A stretch of 64,000 bases of DNA from Gordonia gummivorans (lineage in GTDB: Bacteria > Actinomycetota > Actinomycetes > Mycobacteriales > Mycobacteriaceae): positions 1 through 64,000 of the forward strand of contig NZ_JAKWBF010000017.1 in NCBI RefSeq assembly GCF_022513585.1, read 5' to 3'. Each line of letters begins with the position of its first letter. Within the stretch, counting starts at the first letter, position 1. The notes below the pieces were generated by a model, which saw only the letters and a program-made list of their open reading frames with translations, had not been told where the DNA came from and did not search any database. Positions 9,127 to 17,591 of the stretch are shown one piece after another. A program made the translations under genes and the position numbers.

Positions 9127-9615
9127 CTATTGGGCGGATCGCAATGCGGCCCTGCGCTTCTCGGCTTCGCTGTAGCGACGCTGCTGCACTTCGGTGCGGG
9201 GCACCAGTTGGGGAACCGGGTGGGGTTTGCCGTCGTCGTCGGTGGCGACCATCGTGAAGTAGCAGCTGTTGGTGTGGCGTCGGACCCCGGTGTGGATGTT
9301 CTCGGTCTCCACCCGGATGCCCACCTCCATCGAGGTACGGCCGGTGTAGTTGATCGACGCGGACAAGATGAGCAGTTCACCGACGCGGATCGGCTCGCGG
9401 AAGATCACCCGATCCACCGACAGCGTGACGGCGTAGCGGCGGGAGTAGCGGCTGGCGCAGGCATAGGCGACCTGGTCGAGAAGTTTGAGGAGTGTGCCGC
9501 CGTGGACGTTGCCGGTGAAGTTCGCCATGTCGGGCGTCATCAGTAGCGACATCGACAGCGTGACTCGCTCTGCTTCCGTGGACGGGACTTCGATGTCCTC
9601 GGCTGTAGCGTCCAT
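9127..9615 (-). CDS. Acyl-CoA thioesterase, hotdog fold
   Basis: The protein is 162 aa and starts at an ATG. The single hotdog domain has DMANFTGNVHGGTLLKLLDQ followed by ACASRYSRRYAVTLSVDRVIF, matching the cytosolic acyl-CoA thioesterase (YciA/BACH) pattern where the Asn and Asp near NVHGG and LLDQ act in catalysis. It would release free fatty acids from acyl-CoA in the cytoplasm. It is monocistronic and convergent with the phospholipase gene, with seven bases between them. Chain-length preference cannot be judged. Confidence 0.85.
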   Translation of the reverse strand: MDATAEDIEVPSTEAERVTLSMSLLMTPDMANFTGNVHGGTLLKLLDQVAYACASRYSRRYAVTLSVDRVIFREPIRVGELLILSASINYTGRTSMEVGIRVETENIHTGVRRHTNSCYFTMVATDDDGKPHPVPQLVPRTEVQQRRYSEAEKRRAALRSAQ

Positions 9616-9652
9616 GGGTTGGTGCCTCTCGGTCGGCGATCACTGCGCAACG

Positions 9653-10384
9653 TCAATCACAGCACTCGCAGCCGCCGGGCGCACAGCAACCAGCGTCATC
9701 GTCGTCACTGTTGTCATCATCGTCGGTGAGCGCACGTGTCGGCGTGCAGCACGCGTCTCCCTTCCACGCGTTGACGCCTTCGCGGATCGCGATCGCGGCG
9801 ATCACCAGAGCCGCGAGGGGGTCGGCCCACGACCAGCCCCACAACCAATTGACCAGCAACCCGACCAGCAGCACAGCCGACAGATACGTGCACAGCAGAG
9901 TCTGCTTCGAATCGGCCACCGCGGTCAGCGATCCGAGTTCGCGGCCGGCTCGTCGTTGCGCCCACGACAGCACCGGCATGATCACCAAACTCGCGCAAGC
10001 GAGCGCGATCCCGACGATCGAGTGTCGCGCTTCCTCGCCGATGCCGAGCAGCGATCGCAGCGATTCGACGCTGACGTAGGCGGCCAATGCGAAGAACGAG
10101 AAAGCGATGATGCGCAACGCGACCCGTTCGCGTGCCTCTGGGTCGCGCCCGGCGAACTGCCAGGCGACCGCGGCCGCCGAGGACACCTCGATCACCGAGT
10201 CCAAGCCGAATCCGATGAGCGCCGTCGAGGACACGCGTGCACCTTCGGTGAGTGCGATCGTCGCCTCGAGGACGTTGTAGGTGATGGTGGCGGCGACGAA
10301 GAGCTGAATTCGGCGTTGCAGAAGCTTCTTTCGCGCCGCGTCGGGCTTGGTTGCGACGGTCGGGGCCAGGGGTTCGAGGTCCAT
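9653..10384 (-). CDS. CDF-family metal efflux protein with Cys/Asp-rich tail
   Basis: The protein is 243 aa. The ATG at 10384 shares one base with the TGA of the ArsR gene, so the two are coupled. Six hydrophobic segments and charged pairs in GFGLDSVIEVSSA and VADSKQTLLCTYL match the transmembrane metal-site helices of cation diffusion facilitators. The last ~35 residues are unusual: two Cys pairs and more single Cys flank a run of Asp residues (TDDDDNSDDDDAG, then CCAPGGCECCD), likely a soft-metal-binding tail. It would export a divalent metal under control of the adjacent repressor. The cognate metal is not identifiable here. Confidence 0.85.
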   Translation of the reverse strand: MDLEPLAPTVATKPDAARKKLLQRRIQLFVAATITYNVLEATIALTEGARVSSTALIGFGLDSVIEVSSAAAVAWQFAGRDPEARERVALRIIAFSFFALAAYVSVESLRSLLGIGEEARHSIVGIALACASLVIMPVLSWAQRRAGRELGSLTAVADSKQTLLCTYLSAVLLVGLLVNWLWGWSWADPLAALVIAAIAIREGVNAWKGDACCTPTRALTDDDDNSDDDDAGCCAPGGCECCD

Positions 10385-10719
10385 CAGCAACAACACTTCT
10401 CGTCGGCGTCGGGACAGCAGGTGGGGTCGACGGCGAGTACGAGGCCGAGCAGGTCGCCGAGCGCCTGGCCGATCCGCGGATCGGCGAGTTCGTAGCGGGT
10501 TCGTCGGCCTTCCGGAATCGCGACCACCAGACCGCACCCACGCAGGCAGGCAAGGTGATTCGACAGGGTCTGGCGTGAGACCCCGATCGCGTCGGCGAGG
10601 TCGGCGGGGTATCCGGGAGCAGTACGAAGACGGAGCAACACCTGGGCCCGGGTTTCGTCGGACAGTGCGTACCCGAAGCGGGCCAGTGCGGCGGTGTGGA
10701 CGAGCGCGTGGGTCTCCAT
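10384..10719 (-). CDS. ArsR/SmtB-family metal-responsive repressor
   Basis: The protein is 111 aa from the ATG at 10719. It is a winged-helix repressor with the recognition helix around IGVSRQTLSNHLACLRGCGLV. The C-terminus ends PTCCPDADEKCCC, a Cys-rich segment of the kind that binds Cd, Pb, Ni, Co or As in this family. It sits 5' of the CDF exporter with a one-base stop/start overlap. A perfect 12-bp inverted repeat lies immediately upstream of its start, fitting autoregulation released by metal. The residues fit thiolate sensing, but the metal cannot be named. Confidence 0.9.
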   Translation of the reverse strand: METHALVHTAALARFGYALSDETRAQVLLRLRTAPGYPADLADAIGVSRQTLSNHLACLRGCGLVVAIPEGRRTRYELADPRIGQALGDLLGLVLAVDPTCCPDADEKCCC

Positions 10720-10732
10720 GGAGATAACGATA

Positions 10733-10760
10733 CATCGTTTTCTGTATTCAGAAAACGATG
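10733..10760. promoter_or_regulatory. Probable ArsR operator, perfect 12-4-12 inverted repeat
   Basis: CATCGTTTTCTG and its exact complement CAGAAAACGATG are separated by TATT. The site lies 13 bp upstream of the arsR start, in an AT-rich island that stands out from the high-GC background. Position and symmetry match an operator for the ArsR-family protein. It probably overlaps the promoter of the repressor/exporter operon. Confidence 0.85.
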
Positions 10761-10853
10761 AATAAAGCGGGAATGCCCGCGGCAACTGAGGTGGCGGACC
10801 GTGGTGCGTCGCGTCGACGAACGTCGCACCTTCCGGTGTGACAAGCTCCGAGA

Positions 10854-12068
10854 ATGACAACGACGGCCGTGCTCGCCGAAGCCTCCGCCGAAACCGCGAC
10901 CATCGAATCGTTGTTCTGGATCAGCCTGGTCGCCGTCTTCACGCCGATCATTGCCCGGGCCGCGCGCGGGTACGTACCCGACGCGGTGCTGTTGTTGCTG
11001 GCTGGCATGGTGATCGGACCGAATCTGCTGGGCTGGGCGTCGGTCGACGGGCTCACGGTGCTCAACGAACTCGGGTTGGGCATGCTGTTTCTGCTGGCAG
11101 GTTTCGAACTGGACCCGAAGTTGCTCGGTGGGCGTCCTGGTCGCGTTGCGCGAGTGACCTGGTTGGTGAGTCTCGGGTTCGCGGTCGGCTTTGTCGCGCT
11201 CGTCGTGCCGGACGCGGGTTTCACCACGTTCGTGGCGGTGGGCATCGCCATGACGTCCACCGCACTCGGCACCCTGCTGCCCATCATCAAGCAGCTCGGG
11301 CTGCTCGACAAACCAGTGGGGCGCGCGGTCATGGCCAACGGGGCGGTCGGCGAGTTGGGGCCCATTCTGGCGATGTCTCTTCTGCTGACGAGCCGCAATG
11401 TCGGTGCTGCCGTGGTGGTCCTGATTCTGTTCGCCGTCGCCGCGCTGGTGATCGCGTACGTTCCGGCGCATGTGATTCGACGGGTGCCGTTCCTGGGTGA
11501 ATCTCTGCGAGTGATGAGTTCGGGTACGATTCAGCTTCCGATCCGGGTGGTCCTGTTGCTGCTCGTCGGATTGATGACGGTAGCCGCGGTCTTCGACCTC
11601 GACGTGGTGCTCGGAGCCTTCGCCGCCGGCATGATTCTGCGTCGGCTGCTCGGTGACTCACGAGCCGCTTTGGAGGGGTCCCTCGACGTGATCGGGTTCG
11701 GCGTGTTCATCCCGATCTTCTTCGTCATCTCCGGCATGGCGATCGACATCCATGCTGTGCTGTCGGCGCCCGGGACGTGGGCCGGATTCGTCCTCGCCAT
11801 CGCCGTGGCGCGTGGGCTTCCAGTGTGGTTCAGCGAGCGATTCGTCATCCACGGCGCCAACCTTCCGTCGGTACGCGAGCGTGCACAGTTGGCGCTCTAT
11901 GCGGCAACCGGACTGCCGATCATCGTTGCGGTCACGCAGGTCGCGGTGGGCGCAGACTTGCTGAGCACCGAACTGGCGTCGGCGATGGTCGCGGCCGGCG
12001 CCACCACCGTGCTCGTCTTCCCGCTGATTGCCCGACTGGTCGGTGACGGCGCACCGCGGACGGACTGA
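10854..12068 (+). CDS. Kef/CPA2-type cation:proton antiporter membrane protein
   Basis: The protein is 404 aa with 11-12 predicted membrane spans and no soluble regulatory domain. Seen family features are DAVLLLLAGMVIGPNLLG, GLGMLFLLAGFELDP (acidic residue in the transport core) and AMTSTALGTLLPI. These match the Na+/H+ exchanger domain of CPA2 (KefB/NhaS-like) proteins, which exchange Na+ or K+ for H+ at the inner membrane. Shorter than KefB/C, it lacks the Rossmann RCK domain, so NAD or glutathione gating is not expected. No operon partner is seen. Confidence 0.85.
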   Translation: MTTTAVLAEASAETATIESLFWISLVAVFTPIIARAARGYVPDAVLLLLAGMVIGPNLLGWASVDGLTVLNELGLGMLFLLAGFELDPKLLGGRPGRVARVTWLVSLGFAVGFVALVVPDAGFTTFVAVGIAMTSTALGTLLPIIKQLGLLDKPVGRAVMANGAVGELGPILAMSLLLTSRNVGAAVVVLILFAVAALVIAYVPAHVIRRVPFLGESLRVMSSGTIQLPIRVVLLLLVGLMTVAAVFDLDVVLGAFAAGMILRRLLGDSRAALEGSLDVIGFGVFIPIFFVISGMAIDIHAVLSAPGTWAGFVLAIAVARGLPVWFSERFVIHGANLPSVRERAQLALYAATGLPIIVAVTQVAVGADLLSTELASAMVAAGATTVLVFPLIARLVGDGAPRTD

Positions 12069-12191
12069 ACACTCATCGCGGTTGAGAGTGCGGCTCGGTA
12101 CGGATGACACCGCTGACGGCCTGCGGCTGGATAATCCAACCGACGACTCGCCCTGGTGTCACCCATGCGGCCTGCTCACCACCACACTCTC

Positions 12192-12249
12192 CGAGTCGGC
12201 GACCCACCCGCCGACGTCGTCGGCGATCGTGGAGGCGGGAAGAGTGCGG
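12192..12249. repeat. Dispersed intergenic repeat, module A copy
   Basis: A 58-bp copy of the module containing GAGTCGGCGACCCACCCGCC and then CGATCGTGGAGGCGGGAAG. Closely related copies occur at 12646-12692, 22077-22120, 41594-41646 and 41947-41998. It is non-coding, and the repeated sequence conflicts with simple unique intergenic DNA. Its function is unknown. Confidence 0.75.
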
Positions 12250-12488
12250 CCTCATCGCAGAAACCGCATTGGTCGCCAGAAACCGCTGATGTGGCCAGAA
12301 ACCGCTGGTGCGCCTCGGGCTTCTGAACAGACACGCGGTTTCTGAAACCACGACTCGCCGACGACGCGCGTGGGAGGTCGGCGAAGCCGCCGTCGCGGTC
12401 AACCCTCACCGAGGTCCACCTCGAGCGCAGACCTCGGACTCCGAACATCGTCGTCGAGCACAGAAAGCGCTCTTTGCCGCCAAGAAAC
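12250..12488. other. Intergenic DNA with 19-bp-spaced CAGAAACCGC repeats
   Basis: No convincing gene lies between the antiporter stop (12068) and the acyltransferase end (12944). In this part CAGAAACCGC occurs three times at exact 19-bp spacing (12258, 12277, 12296) and once inverted at 12335-12344. The rest shows no recognisable feature. Confidence 0.6.
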
Positions 12489-12692
12489 TAGGGGAAGAAA
12501 ACTCGTCCCCTACTCTTGGAGTCCTCCCCTAGGAATTTCTAGGGGACGACTGTGAACCCCGGGGAAGAAGATCTTCCCCTATTTTCAGGGACAGAGCACT
12601 GCGGCGTTTGCCCAGGTCAGAGCGTCGGTCACCCAACTCTTCGGATCAGCGACCCACCGTCGGCGTTGCCGACGATCATGGAGGCGGGAAGT
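12489..12692. repeat. Dispersed intergenic repeat, full C-B-A copy
   Basis: A composite of three modules. Module C (12489-12600) is a stack of G4/C4-flanked short inverted repeats such as CCCCTAG-N6-CTAGGGG. Module B (about 12605-12645) contains TTTGCCCAGGTCAGAGCG and CTCTTCGGATCAG. Module A follows. The same C-B-A order, about 85% identical by eye in module C, recurs at 41791-41998. It has no transposase and no credible reading frame, so it resembles a MITE- or REP-like element. Confidence 0.75.
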
Positions 12693-12860
12693 GTCCGCCG
12701 GAGCACACCGACGGGCCGCTTCACGGTTGTAGCAGAAGGTGCTCGATAGGCAACACCTTCTGCTTCGACGTTGGCTCGAGGGTCTCGACATCCGGCGCGC
12801 TCGATCACCCAACCGATCGCACTGCAGGCGAACCCCGCGGGAACACCCTTCCGCTGGCTA

Positions 12861-12929
12861 GGTGCGAGCCTCGAAAGCCCCTGGTGAGAAGACATCGTTG
12901 TCTCACCACGCCCCTTCGAAGCTCGCACC
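12861..12929 (-). terminator. Long imperfect inverted repeat downstream of acyltransferase operon
   Basis: Two 29-nt arms (12861-12889 and 12901-12929) pair at 24 of 29 positions around an 11-nt loop. They lie 15 bp past the stop of the minus-strand acyltransferase operon, where a transcription terminator would be expected. There is no clear T-run, so another role such as mRNA 3'-end protection is possible. Confidence 0.55.
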
Positions 12930-12943
12930 TCAGGGAGCGATAG

Positions 12944-14257
12944 TCAGCCCGCCGCGACCGCCGTACTCGTGTCAACGGCGCGGGCACGCAACCGATCGGT
13001 CAACCGCTCGATGACTGCGTCGACGACACCGGTGGCGCCGGGTGTCGCCGGATGCCGAACACGGACGTCGAGGCCGTCCTCGGATCGGGAGAACCAGATC
13101 TGTACGTCGTCGGCTGTCGAACAGGCCGAAATATGTTGTGCTCCAGGAAGTCTCGGACCGAGCTTGCGGTAGTCGAGGTAGGAGATCATGAAGATGTCCC
13201 CGCTCGGGAGCTGCGGTGCACACCGTTCCAGGACGATCGGCAGAGGCACGCGGGCTAGGTCGATCGCTGCGCGCAACGATGATCTGGCGCCGGCACGATC
13301 GCCCGCATCGACGAGGACCGGGGCATTCGTGACCATCCAGCCCGCGGTGTCGTGCCAGCCCGAATCTCGTTGTCCCCGAGTGTGTAGTGGGATCAGAGCG
13401 GCCAGACGTGACGGTCCACCGAGGTCGTCGATCACCGACGCCAGGTCCGCCAGTACCGTGGCAAACAGGCCCGCATCGATGGCGCCGGCGTCGTCTGCGG
13501 AGAGCACGGTGCGCACCAAGGTCCGCTGCGGAGTGTTCGCGGGGACATCACCGAGGGGCAGCGGAAAGGTGGGTACCTTGCCGCCGGTCTCGGTGAAGAA
13601 GTTGCGCCAGCCCGCTAGCCGCTCGATCGTCTCGGTGTCGTCACACCCATCAGGGGTGCGAAAGCGGTCGACGTCGGCGGCGTCGGCGACGCATCGTCCG
13701 ACGAATCCGGGTGGTGCCGCCGCTTGCGCGGAAGTGTTGGTGCTCAACAGGTGTAGCCGACGCAAGATGATGTCGACGGTGAGGGCATCGGCGTGCGCGT
13801 GGTCGAAGGCGCAGAGCAGGGTGCGGCCGACGAGAGCGAAGCAGATTCCCGGACTGACCTGCGGGTGGCAGCGAGAATTGATGAGGGCGACGATGTCGGC
13901 GGTGTCGGCCTGGCCGTGAGTCACGAGCCCCGTCCGCAGGTGAGTGGGATCGAGTACGTGCTGGCGCGGCTCGGGCGTCCAGCTGAAGCGCAGACGAAGA
14001 GCTTCCTGCTCGGCCACGACCTGCCGCACCACGTCGGCGATGTGCTGCGGATTCGGCGGTGGGCCCGCACTGTCACCGAGTTCGACGGTGCCCGCGATCC
14101 ACACCGGATTACTCGTGGCCGCGGCGTGCGCAGCCAAGTGATTGGCCTGGTTGAAGCTGACCGGAGAACCCACGGACGTCGGAGAATCGGTCCAGGTGAG
14201 GGTGATCTCGGTGAGCTCGCCCGACAGGTCCACCAGGTCGGCGCCGGTGACCCTCAC
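12944..14257 (-). CDS. Condensation-fold acyltransferase 1 (PapA-like)
   Basis: The protein is 437 aa. Its GTG start overlaps the TGA of the preceding gene (GTGA). It has the chloramphenicol-acetyltransferase/condensation fold, with an active-site segment CAFDHAHADALTV near residue 165. The second His and the Asp of HHxxxDG are kept, but the first His is Asp and the final Gly is Ala. Free-standing proteins of this type (PapA family) transfer acyl groups onto sugar or diol hydroxyls in mycobacterial cell-wall lipids. No carrier protein or NRPS is nearby. It is the last of three overlapping paralogues, which may acylate successive positions of the same molecule. The acceptor is unknown. Confidence 0.75.
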   Translation of the reverse strand: MRVTGADLVDLSGELTEITLTWTDSPTSVGSPVSFNQANHLAAHAAATSNPVWIAGTVELGDSAGPPPNPQHIADVVRQVVAEQEALRLRFSWTPEPRQHVLDPTHLRTGLVTHGQADTADIVALINSRCHPQVSPGICFALVGRTLLCAFDHAHADALTVDIILRRLHLLSTNTSAQAAAPPGFVGRCVADAADVDRFRTPDGCDDTETIERLAGWRNFFTETGGKVPTFPLPLGDVPANTPQRTLVRTVLSADDAGAIDAGLFATVLADLASVIDDLGGPSRLAALIPLHTRGQRDSGWHDTAGWMVTNAPVLVDAGDRAGARSSLRAAIDLARVPLPIVLERCAPQLPSGDIFMISYLDYRKLGPRLPGAQHISACSTADDVQIWFSRSEDGLDVRVRHPATPGATGVVDAVIERLTDRLRARAVDTSTAVAAG

Positions 14258-15666
14258 GCGCCGATCCCCAGGGCGGGTGCCGCGCAGGCACGCGCGCTCA
14301 TCGGGGAGGTGACCATGGTCGCCAATGTAGCGCGGAGAGTGTCGAAGTACCGGGTGACCGACTCCCGAGCGATCGGATTATCGGGGCATTGTGTCGCAAT
14401 CCACAAACCGTCGTGGTCGCGGCTGATCCAGAGCGATGCGTTGCGCGTTCGTCCCTCGCCGGTGAACAGCACCGCATCGGCGAGTTCCCGCTGGCCCGGA
14501 AACCACCGGAAGTCGAGGTAGGAGACCATCTGCGGGCTGGCCAGCACCGCTGGATCGAGCCGTCGGGCCGCTATCAGGTGACCGAGTGCCGCGTGAGCGG
14601 GTGTTCGGGCGAGTCGCCGGGCCCGGGCCAATCCGTTGGCGGCGTCGGCGAGCACGTCGATCACTTCGGCTCCGCGGACGTCGAACGCCACCGGCGCAAA
14701 GGTGCAGTACCAGCCCTGCGACGAGGTGTGCTCGGCGCTGCGTGTGCTCAGAACCGTTGCGGTGCAATAGCTGTCCCGACCGCTGAGGTGTCGATCGGTC
14801 ACCGCGAGCGCAGCGTAGACGGCTGCGGTGAATCCGGTGCCGGCGGCGCTTGCCGCATGCGCGATGGCCTCGGCGTCGTCGGCGTCGGCGAGTTGTGCGC
14901 GGCGGATTCGGACCGGTTGGGGTTCTCCGTCGTCGAGTCCGAGATCGAGCGCGAACGCAGGCAACCGCCCACCGGTCGGCCGCAGGGCCTCGACCCACTC
15001 GTCGAGTTCCGGTGAGCTGGACCCGACTCGCGTGGCCGCGGCGAATTCGGCTGCCACGTAGTCGATGTGGCTGCCGGCCACCGGTACATCACGCCCGCCG
15101 TAGCGGGCCAGGATCTCGGCGAGCCCGATCACCTGAGAACTACCGTCGCCGAAGGCATGGTCGATCCCGAAGTACAGGTCGAACGAGTCGTCGCGGACGA
15201 TCGCGCCGAAGATGACCCCGGGAAAGGAATCGAACACGGCCTCGCTGCTCAACCTCATGTCGACGTGGCCGGCGATCTCGTGGTCGGCGATGTCGCGGTG
15301 GTGGGCACGCAGTGCGATGTCCTGTGCGTCCACGACGTGCCGGGTGATCTCGTTGCCGCTCGTGCGAAATGTGCTGCGCAGCCCGTGGTGATCGCGCAGA
15401 AACCCGTTGAGCGCGAGCGTCATACGTGGCTCGTCGAGCGTCCCGGCAACCGTCACCGCGGCGCACGTGTATGCGCGGTGTGTTCGGCCGCTCGCCCGTG
15501 TCGCCGCGACGGCGGTGATGTGATCTCGCTGGAGGAACGACGGTCCGACCGGATGTGGCTCTCCGGCCGCCGCGATGGTCGCCGCGGCAACGGTGTGCTC
15601 GTCGGCCACCCAGTCGATGACGTGACCGCCGCGTGGGGTCCACTCGCGACGCGCGACGATTCTCAC
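14254..15666 (-). CDS. Condensation-fold acyltransferase 2 (PapA-like)
   Basis: The protein is 470 aa. The GTG start overlaps the upstream stop by four bases (GTGA). The catalytic segment reads YFGIDHAFGDGSSQV near residue 165, a DHxxxDG variant in which the general-base His, Asp and Gly are intact. The C-terminal half has the strand pattern of condensation-type acyltransferases, with YCTFAPVAFDV and VSYLDFRWFPG. It is the best preserved active site of the three tandem paralogues, so it is the likeliest active O-acyltransferase. It should be cytoplasmic and use acyl-CoA or an acyl-AMP/carrier-derived donor. Confidence 0.75.
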   Translation of the reverse strand: MRIVARREWTPRGGHVIDWVADEHTVAAATIAAAGEPHPVGPSFLQRDHITAVAATRASGRTHRAYTCAAVTVAGTLDEPRMTLALNGFLRDHHGLRSTFRTSGNEITRHVVDAQDIALRAHHRDIADHEIAGHVDMRLSSEAVFDSFPGVIFGAIVRDDSFDLYFGIDHAFGDGSSQVIGLAEILARYGGRDVPVAGSHIDYVAAEFAAATRVGSSSPELDEWVEALRPTGGRLPAFALDLGLDDGEPQPVRIRRAQLADADDAEAIAHAASAAGTGFTAAVYAALAVTDRHLSGRDSYCTATVLSTRSAEHTSSQGWYCTFAPVAFDVRGAEVIDVLADAANGLARARRLARTPAHAALGHLIAARRLDPAVLASPQMVSYLDFRWFPGQRELADAVLFTGEGRTRNASLWISRDHDGLWIATQCPDNPIARESVTRYFDTLRATLATMVTSPMSARACAAPALGIGA

Positions 15667-17168
15667 CGGCTCTCGCCCCGGTCGGCCAGCGCCGCGATCT
15701 GCTGATGGCTCCCGACGTGCGCATCGAGAACGATCTCCGTGTCACCCTCGGCGGCAACCTCTCGCAGGACCGACGAGAATTCGGCGATGAACGCATGTAC
15801 CGATGCAGCGGCGGTGTCGTTGCCCGGGAAGCGGGCGGCGAGATTGATCCCGTCGGCGGTTCGGTTGATCCACAGGTAGACCTCGTCGTCGCTGTGAACC
15901 GGGCTGCGCAGCGCCCGATCGGCGGGTGTCCAGTCGCTCGCGCCGGGCAGTGATCGTCCGTCCACATACGACACGACGAACCGGGCGCGCGGACTGATCT
16001 GCAGGAGTTCGGCGATGCGGGCGAAGGAATGACCGACGAGCCTGCGGTGGGCGCGGGTGGCCGTCGCCGTGCCCGCCAGCGCCTCGCTGAAACGCGCAAC
16101 GGACGTGAGATCGTCTGCGACCGGCATCAGGCCGACGAACCATCCTGCCGCCGTGAACCATTCGGGTGCAGTGCGCGTGTGCATCGGCATCACGTAGCGG
16201 GTGACGCGGGTTCCGGACAGGCGCGCCAAAGCGACTGCGACCGCCGTCAGCACGCCTGTCGACCCGGAGCCGCCTGCTGCCTTGCAGGCCGCGCTGAACG
16301 CGTCGGCCGATTCCCGCGGCAGAATCCACAGCGAGACACTCGACTGTGCGGCCTGGGCGTGTCCGATCGCCGGCTCGGACCCCAATGGCAGCGGAAAACC
16401 TGGGAGCGCAGGTGTGTTCGGCGTCGGATCGGTGTCCTCGCCGACGGTCGGCGGAGACGTGGGGGCGCTGCGCAGGAAGAGCTCCCAGTCCCGGACGGCC
16501 GGATGATCGGTGCCCAGGGCGGTGGCGGCCTTGTACTCGTCGACGCTGTGGTCGACGTAGGAACCGCATGGCGGCAGCGCCGGAGTCTCGCCGACGAGGT
16601 GCGCACGATAGATCTCGCGAATCTCGGCGATTGCCAGCAGTTGTGTGTAGGCGTCCATGACGGCGTGATCGGCGCCGAAGATCACGGTGAAACGGTCGCC
16701 GTCAACCTGCTCCGGACCGGAGCAGACGTGTTCGACGGTGGTGAACACGATGTGGGGCCAGCTGTGCGCGCGGACCCCCGTCGCCAGGAACTCCTCGAGG
16801 TGGCGGTATACCTCGAGCGAATCGCGCACCCGTCCGTAGCGTCGCACATCGATGGCGATGGCTTCCGGCTCGAGGTGGCGTCGTGCGGTTTCGGCCGCGT
16901 CGGTCGCGACCGTGCTGCGGAAGACCTCGTGACGGGCGATCCAGGTCCGCAAGGTGGCCGCGAAGGCGCGGGGTTCGAGTGGCTGATCGATCGCGAACGC
17001 CGTGCCGATCCACGAGATGTCGTCGTCGCGTGTGTGCCGCAGGTGGGCGGCATGATTGGTCGAAAGTGGTCGATCGTCGGACGTCCAGTCGGACGCCCTG
17101 GTCGACGGTACCCATTCGGTGATGATCCCCGATGGTGTCGGGTAATCGGCAAGCTCTGTGTACTCCAC
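15663..17168 (-). CDS. Condensation-fold acyltransferase 3 (PapA-like)
   Basis: The protein is 501 aa from the GTG at 17168, chosen because a GAGG box lies eight bases upstream. A longer frame to 17216 exists. The active-site segment is IFGADHAVMDAYTQL, a DHxxxDA variant retaining the catalytic His and Asp. Later it has RFVVSYVDGRSLPGASDW, which parallels the same region in its two downstream neighbours. It opens the three-gene acyltransferase operon and overlaps the next gene by four bases. The 445-bp gap upstream probably carries the promoter. Confidence 0.75.
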   Translation of the reverse strand: MEYTELADYPTPSGIITEWVPSTRASDWTSDDRPLSTNHAAHLRHTRDDDISWIGTAFAIDQPLEPRAFAATLRTWIARHEVFRSTVATDAAETARRHLEPEAIAIDVRRYGRVRDSLEVYRHLEEFLATGVRAHSWPHIVFTTVEHVCSGPEQVDGDRFTVIFGADHAVMDAYTQLLAIAEIREIYRAHLVGETPALPPCGSYVDHSVDEYKAATALGTDHPAVRDWELFLRSAPTSPPTVGEDTDPTPNTPALPGFPLPLGSEPAIGHAQAAQSSVSLWILPRESADAFSAACKAAGGSGSTGVLTAVAVALARLSGTRVTRYVMPMHTRTAPEWFTAAGWFVGLMPVADDLTSVARFSEALAGTATATRAHRRLVGHSFARIAELLQISPRARFVVSYVDGRSLPGASDWTPADRALRSPVHSDDEVYLWINRTADGINLAARFPGNDTAAASVHAFIAEFSSVLREVAAEGDTEIVLDAHVGSHQQIAALADRGESR

Positions 17169-17324
17169 TGCTGATACCTCGTCGCGCTGATGGTGATGCG
17201 GGACAGAGCGGAGCATCTCCGGTCTGCCGTCGGGGAATCTGTTGTGCGAGCGCGGAGTGTGAAGTCCCCCCCAGGACTCATGAGCTCTCCATCATTGGAG
17301 ACGACAGACCCCCCGCGTCTGCGC

Positions 17325-17347
17325 CGGCAACGACACATTCGTTGCCG
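17325..17347. promoter_or_regulatory. Perfect 9-5-9 inverted repeat upstream of acyltransferase operon
   Basis: CGGCAACGA and its complement TCGTTGCCG flank CACAT. The site is about 157 bp upstream of the GTG of acyltransferase 3, inside the 445-bp gap (17169-17613) between the two minus-strand operons. It could be an operator or a leader hairpin. Apart from this and the 20-bp duplication at 17592, the gap shows nothing recognisable. Confidence 0.55.
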
Positions 17348-17591
17348 CTCATATGTTTCGGTGGTGTCCACCCCCAACCACTGGACCCCCCGTGCGACGT
17401 CATCGACGTCCGATGCTGAGCGTAAGCCTGTCGGCGTCACCGCGCCATGTGGGCTGCGCCACCCTTGAATACCCTGCGTTGTGAGCCAGTGTCGGCTGAA
17501 AAGCCATGACGTGCTGGATGTTTCGCCCCGAGCAGGTCGTTTCACATGCAAATGATGTGGCGGGACGCACAGTCGCCACGGGCGTGGCCTT

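Noticed and set aside
9717..11471. 584-codon minus-strand frame across the CDF, ArsR and antiporter genes
   Set aside because: It reads through three supported genes and has an Arg/His-rich composition with no domain.
12944..17168. NRPS modules
   Set aside because: The three proteins have the condensation fold only, with no adenylation or carrier domain and no adjacent NRPS gene.
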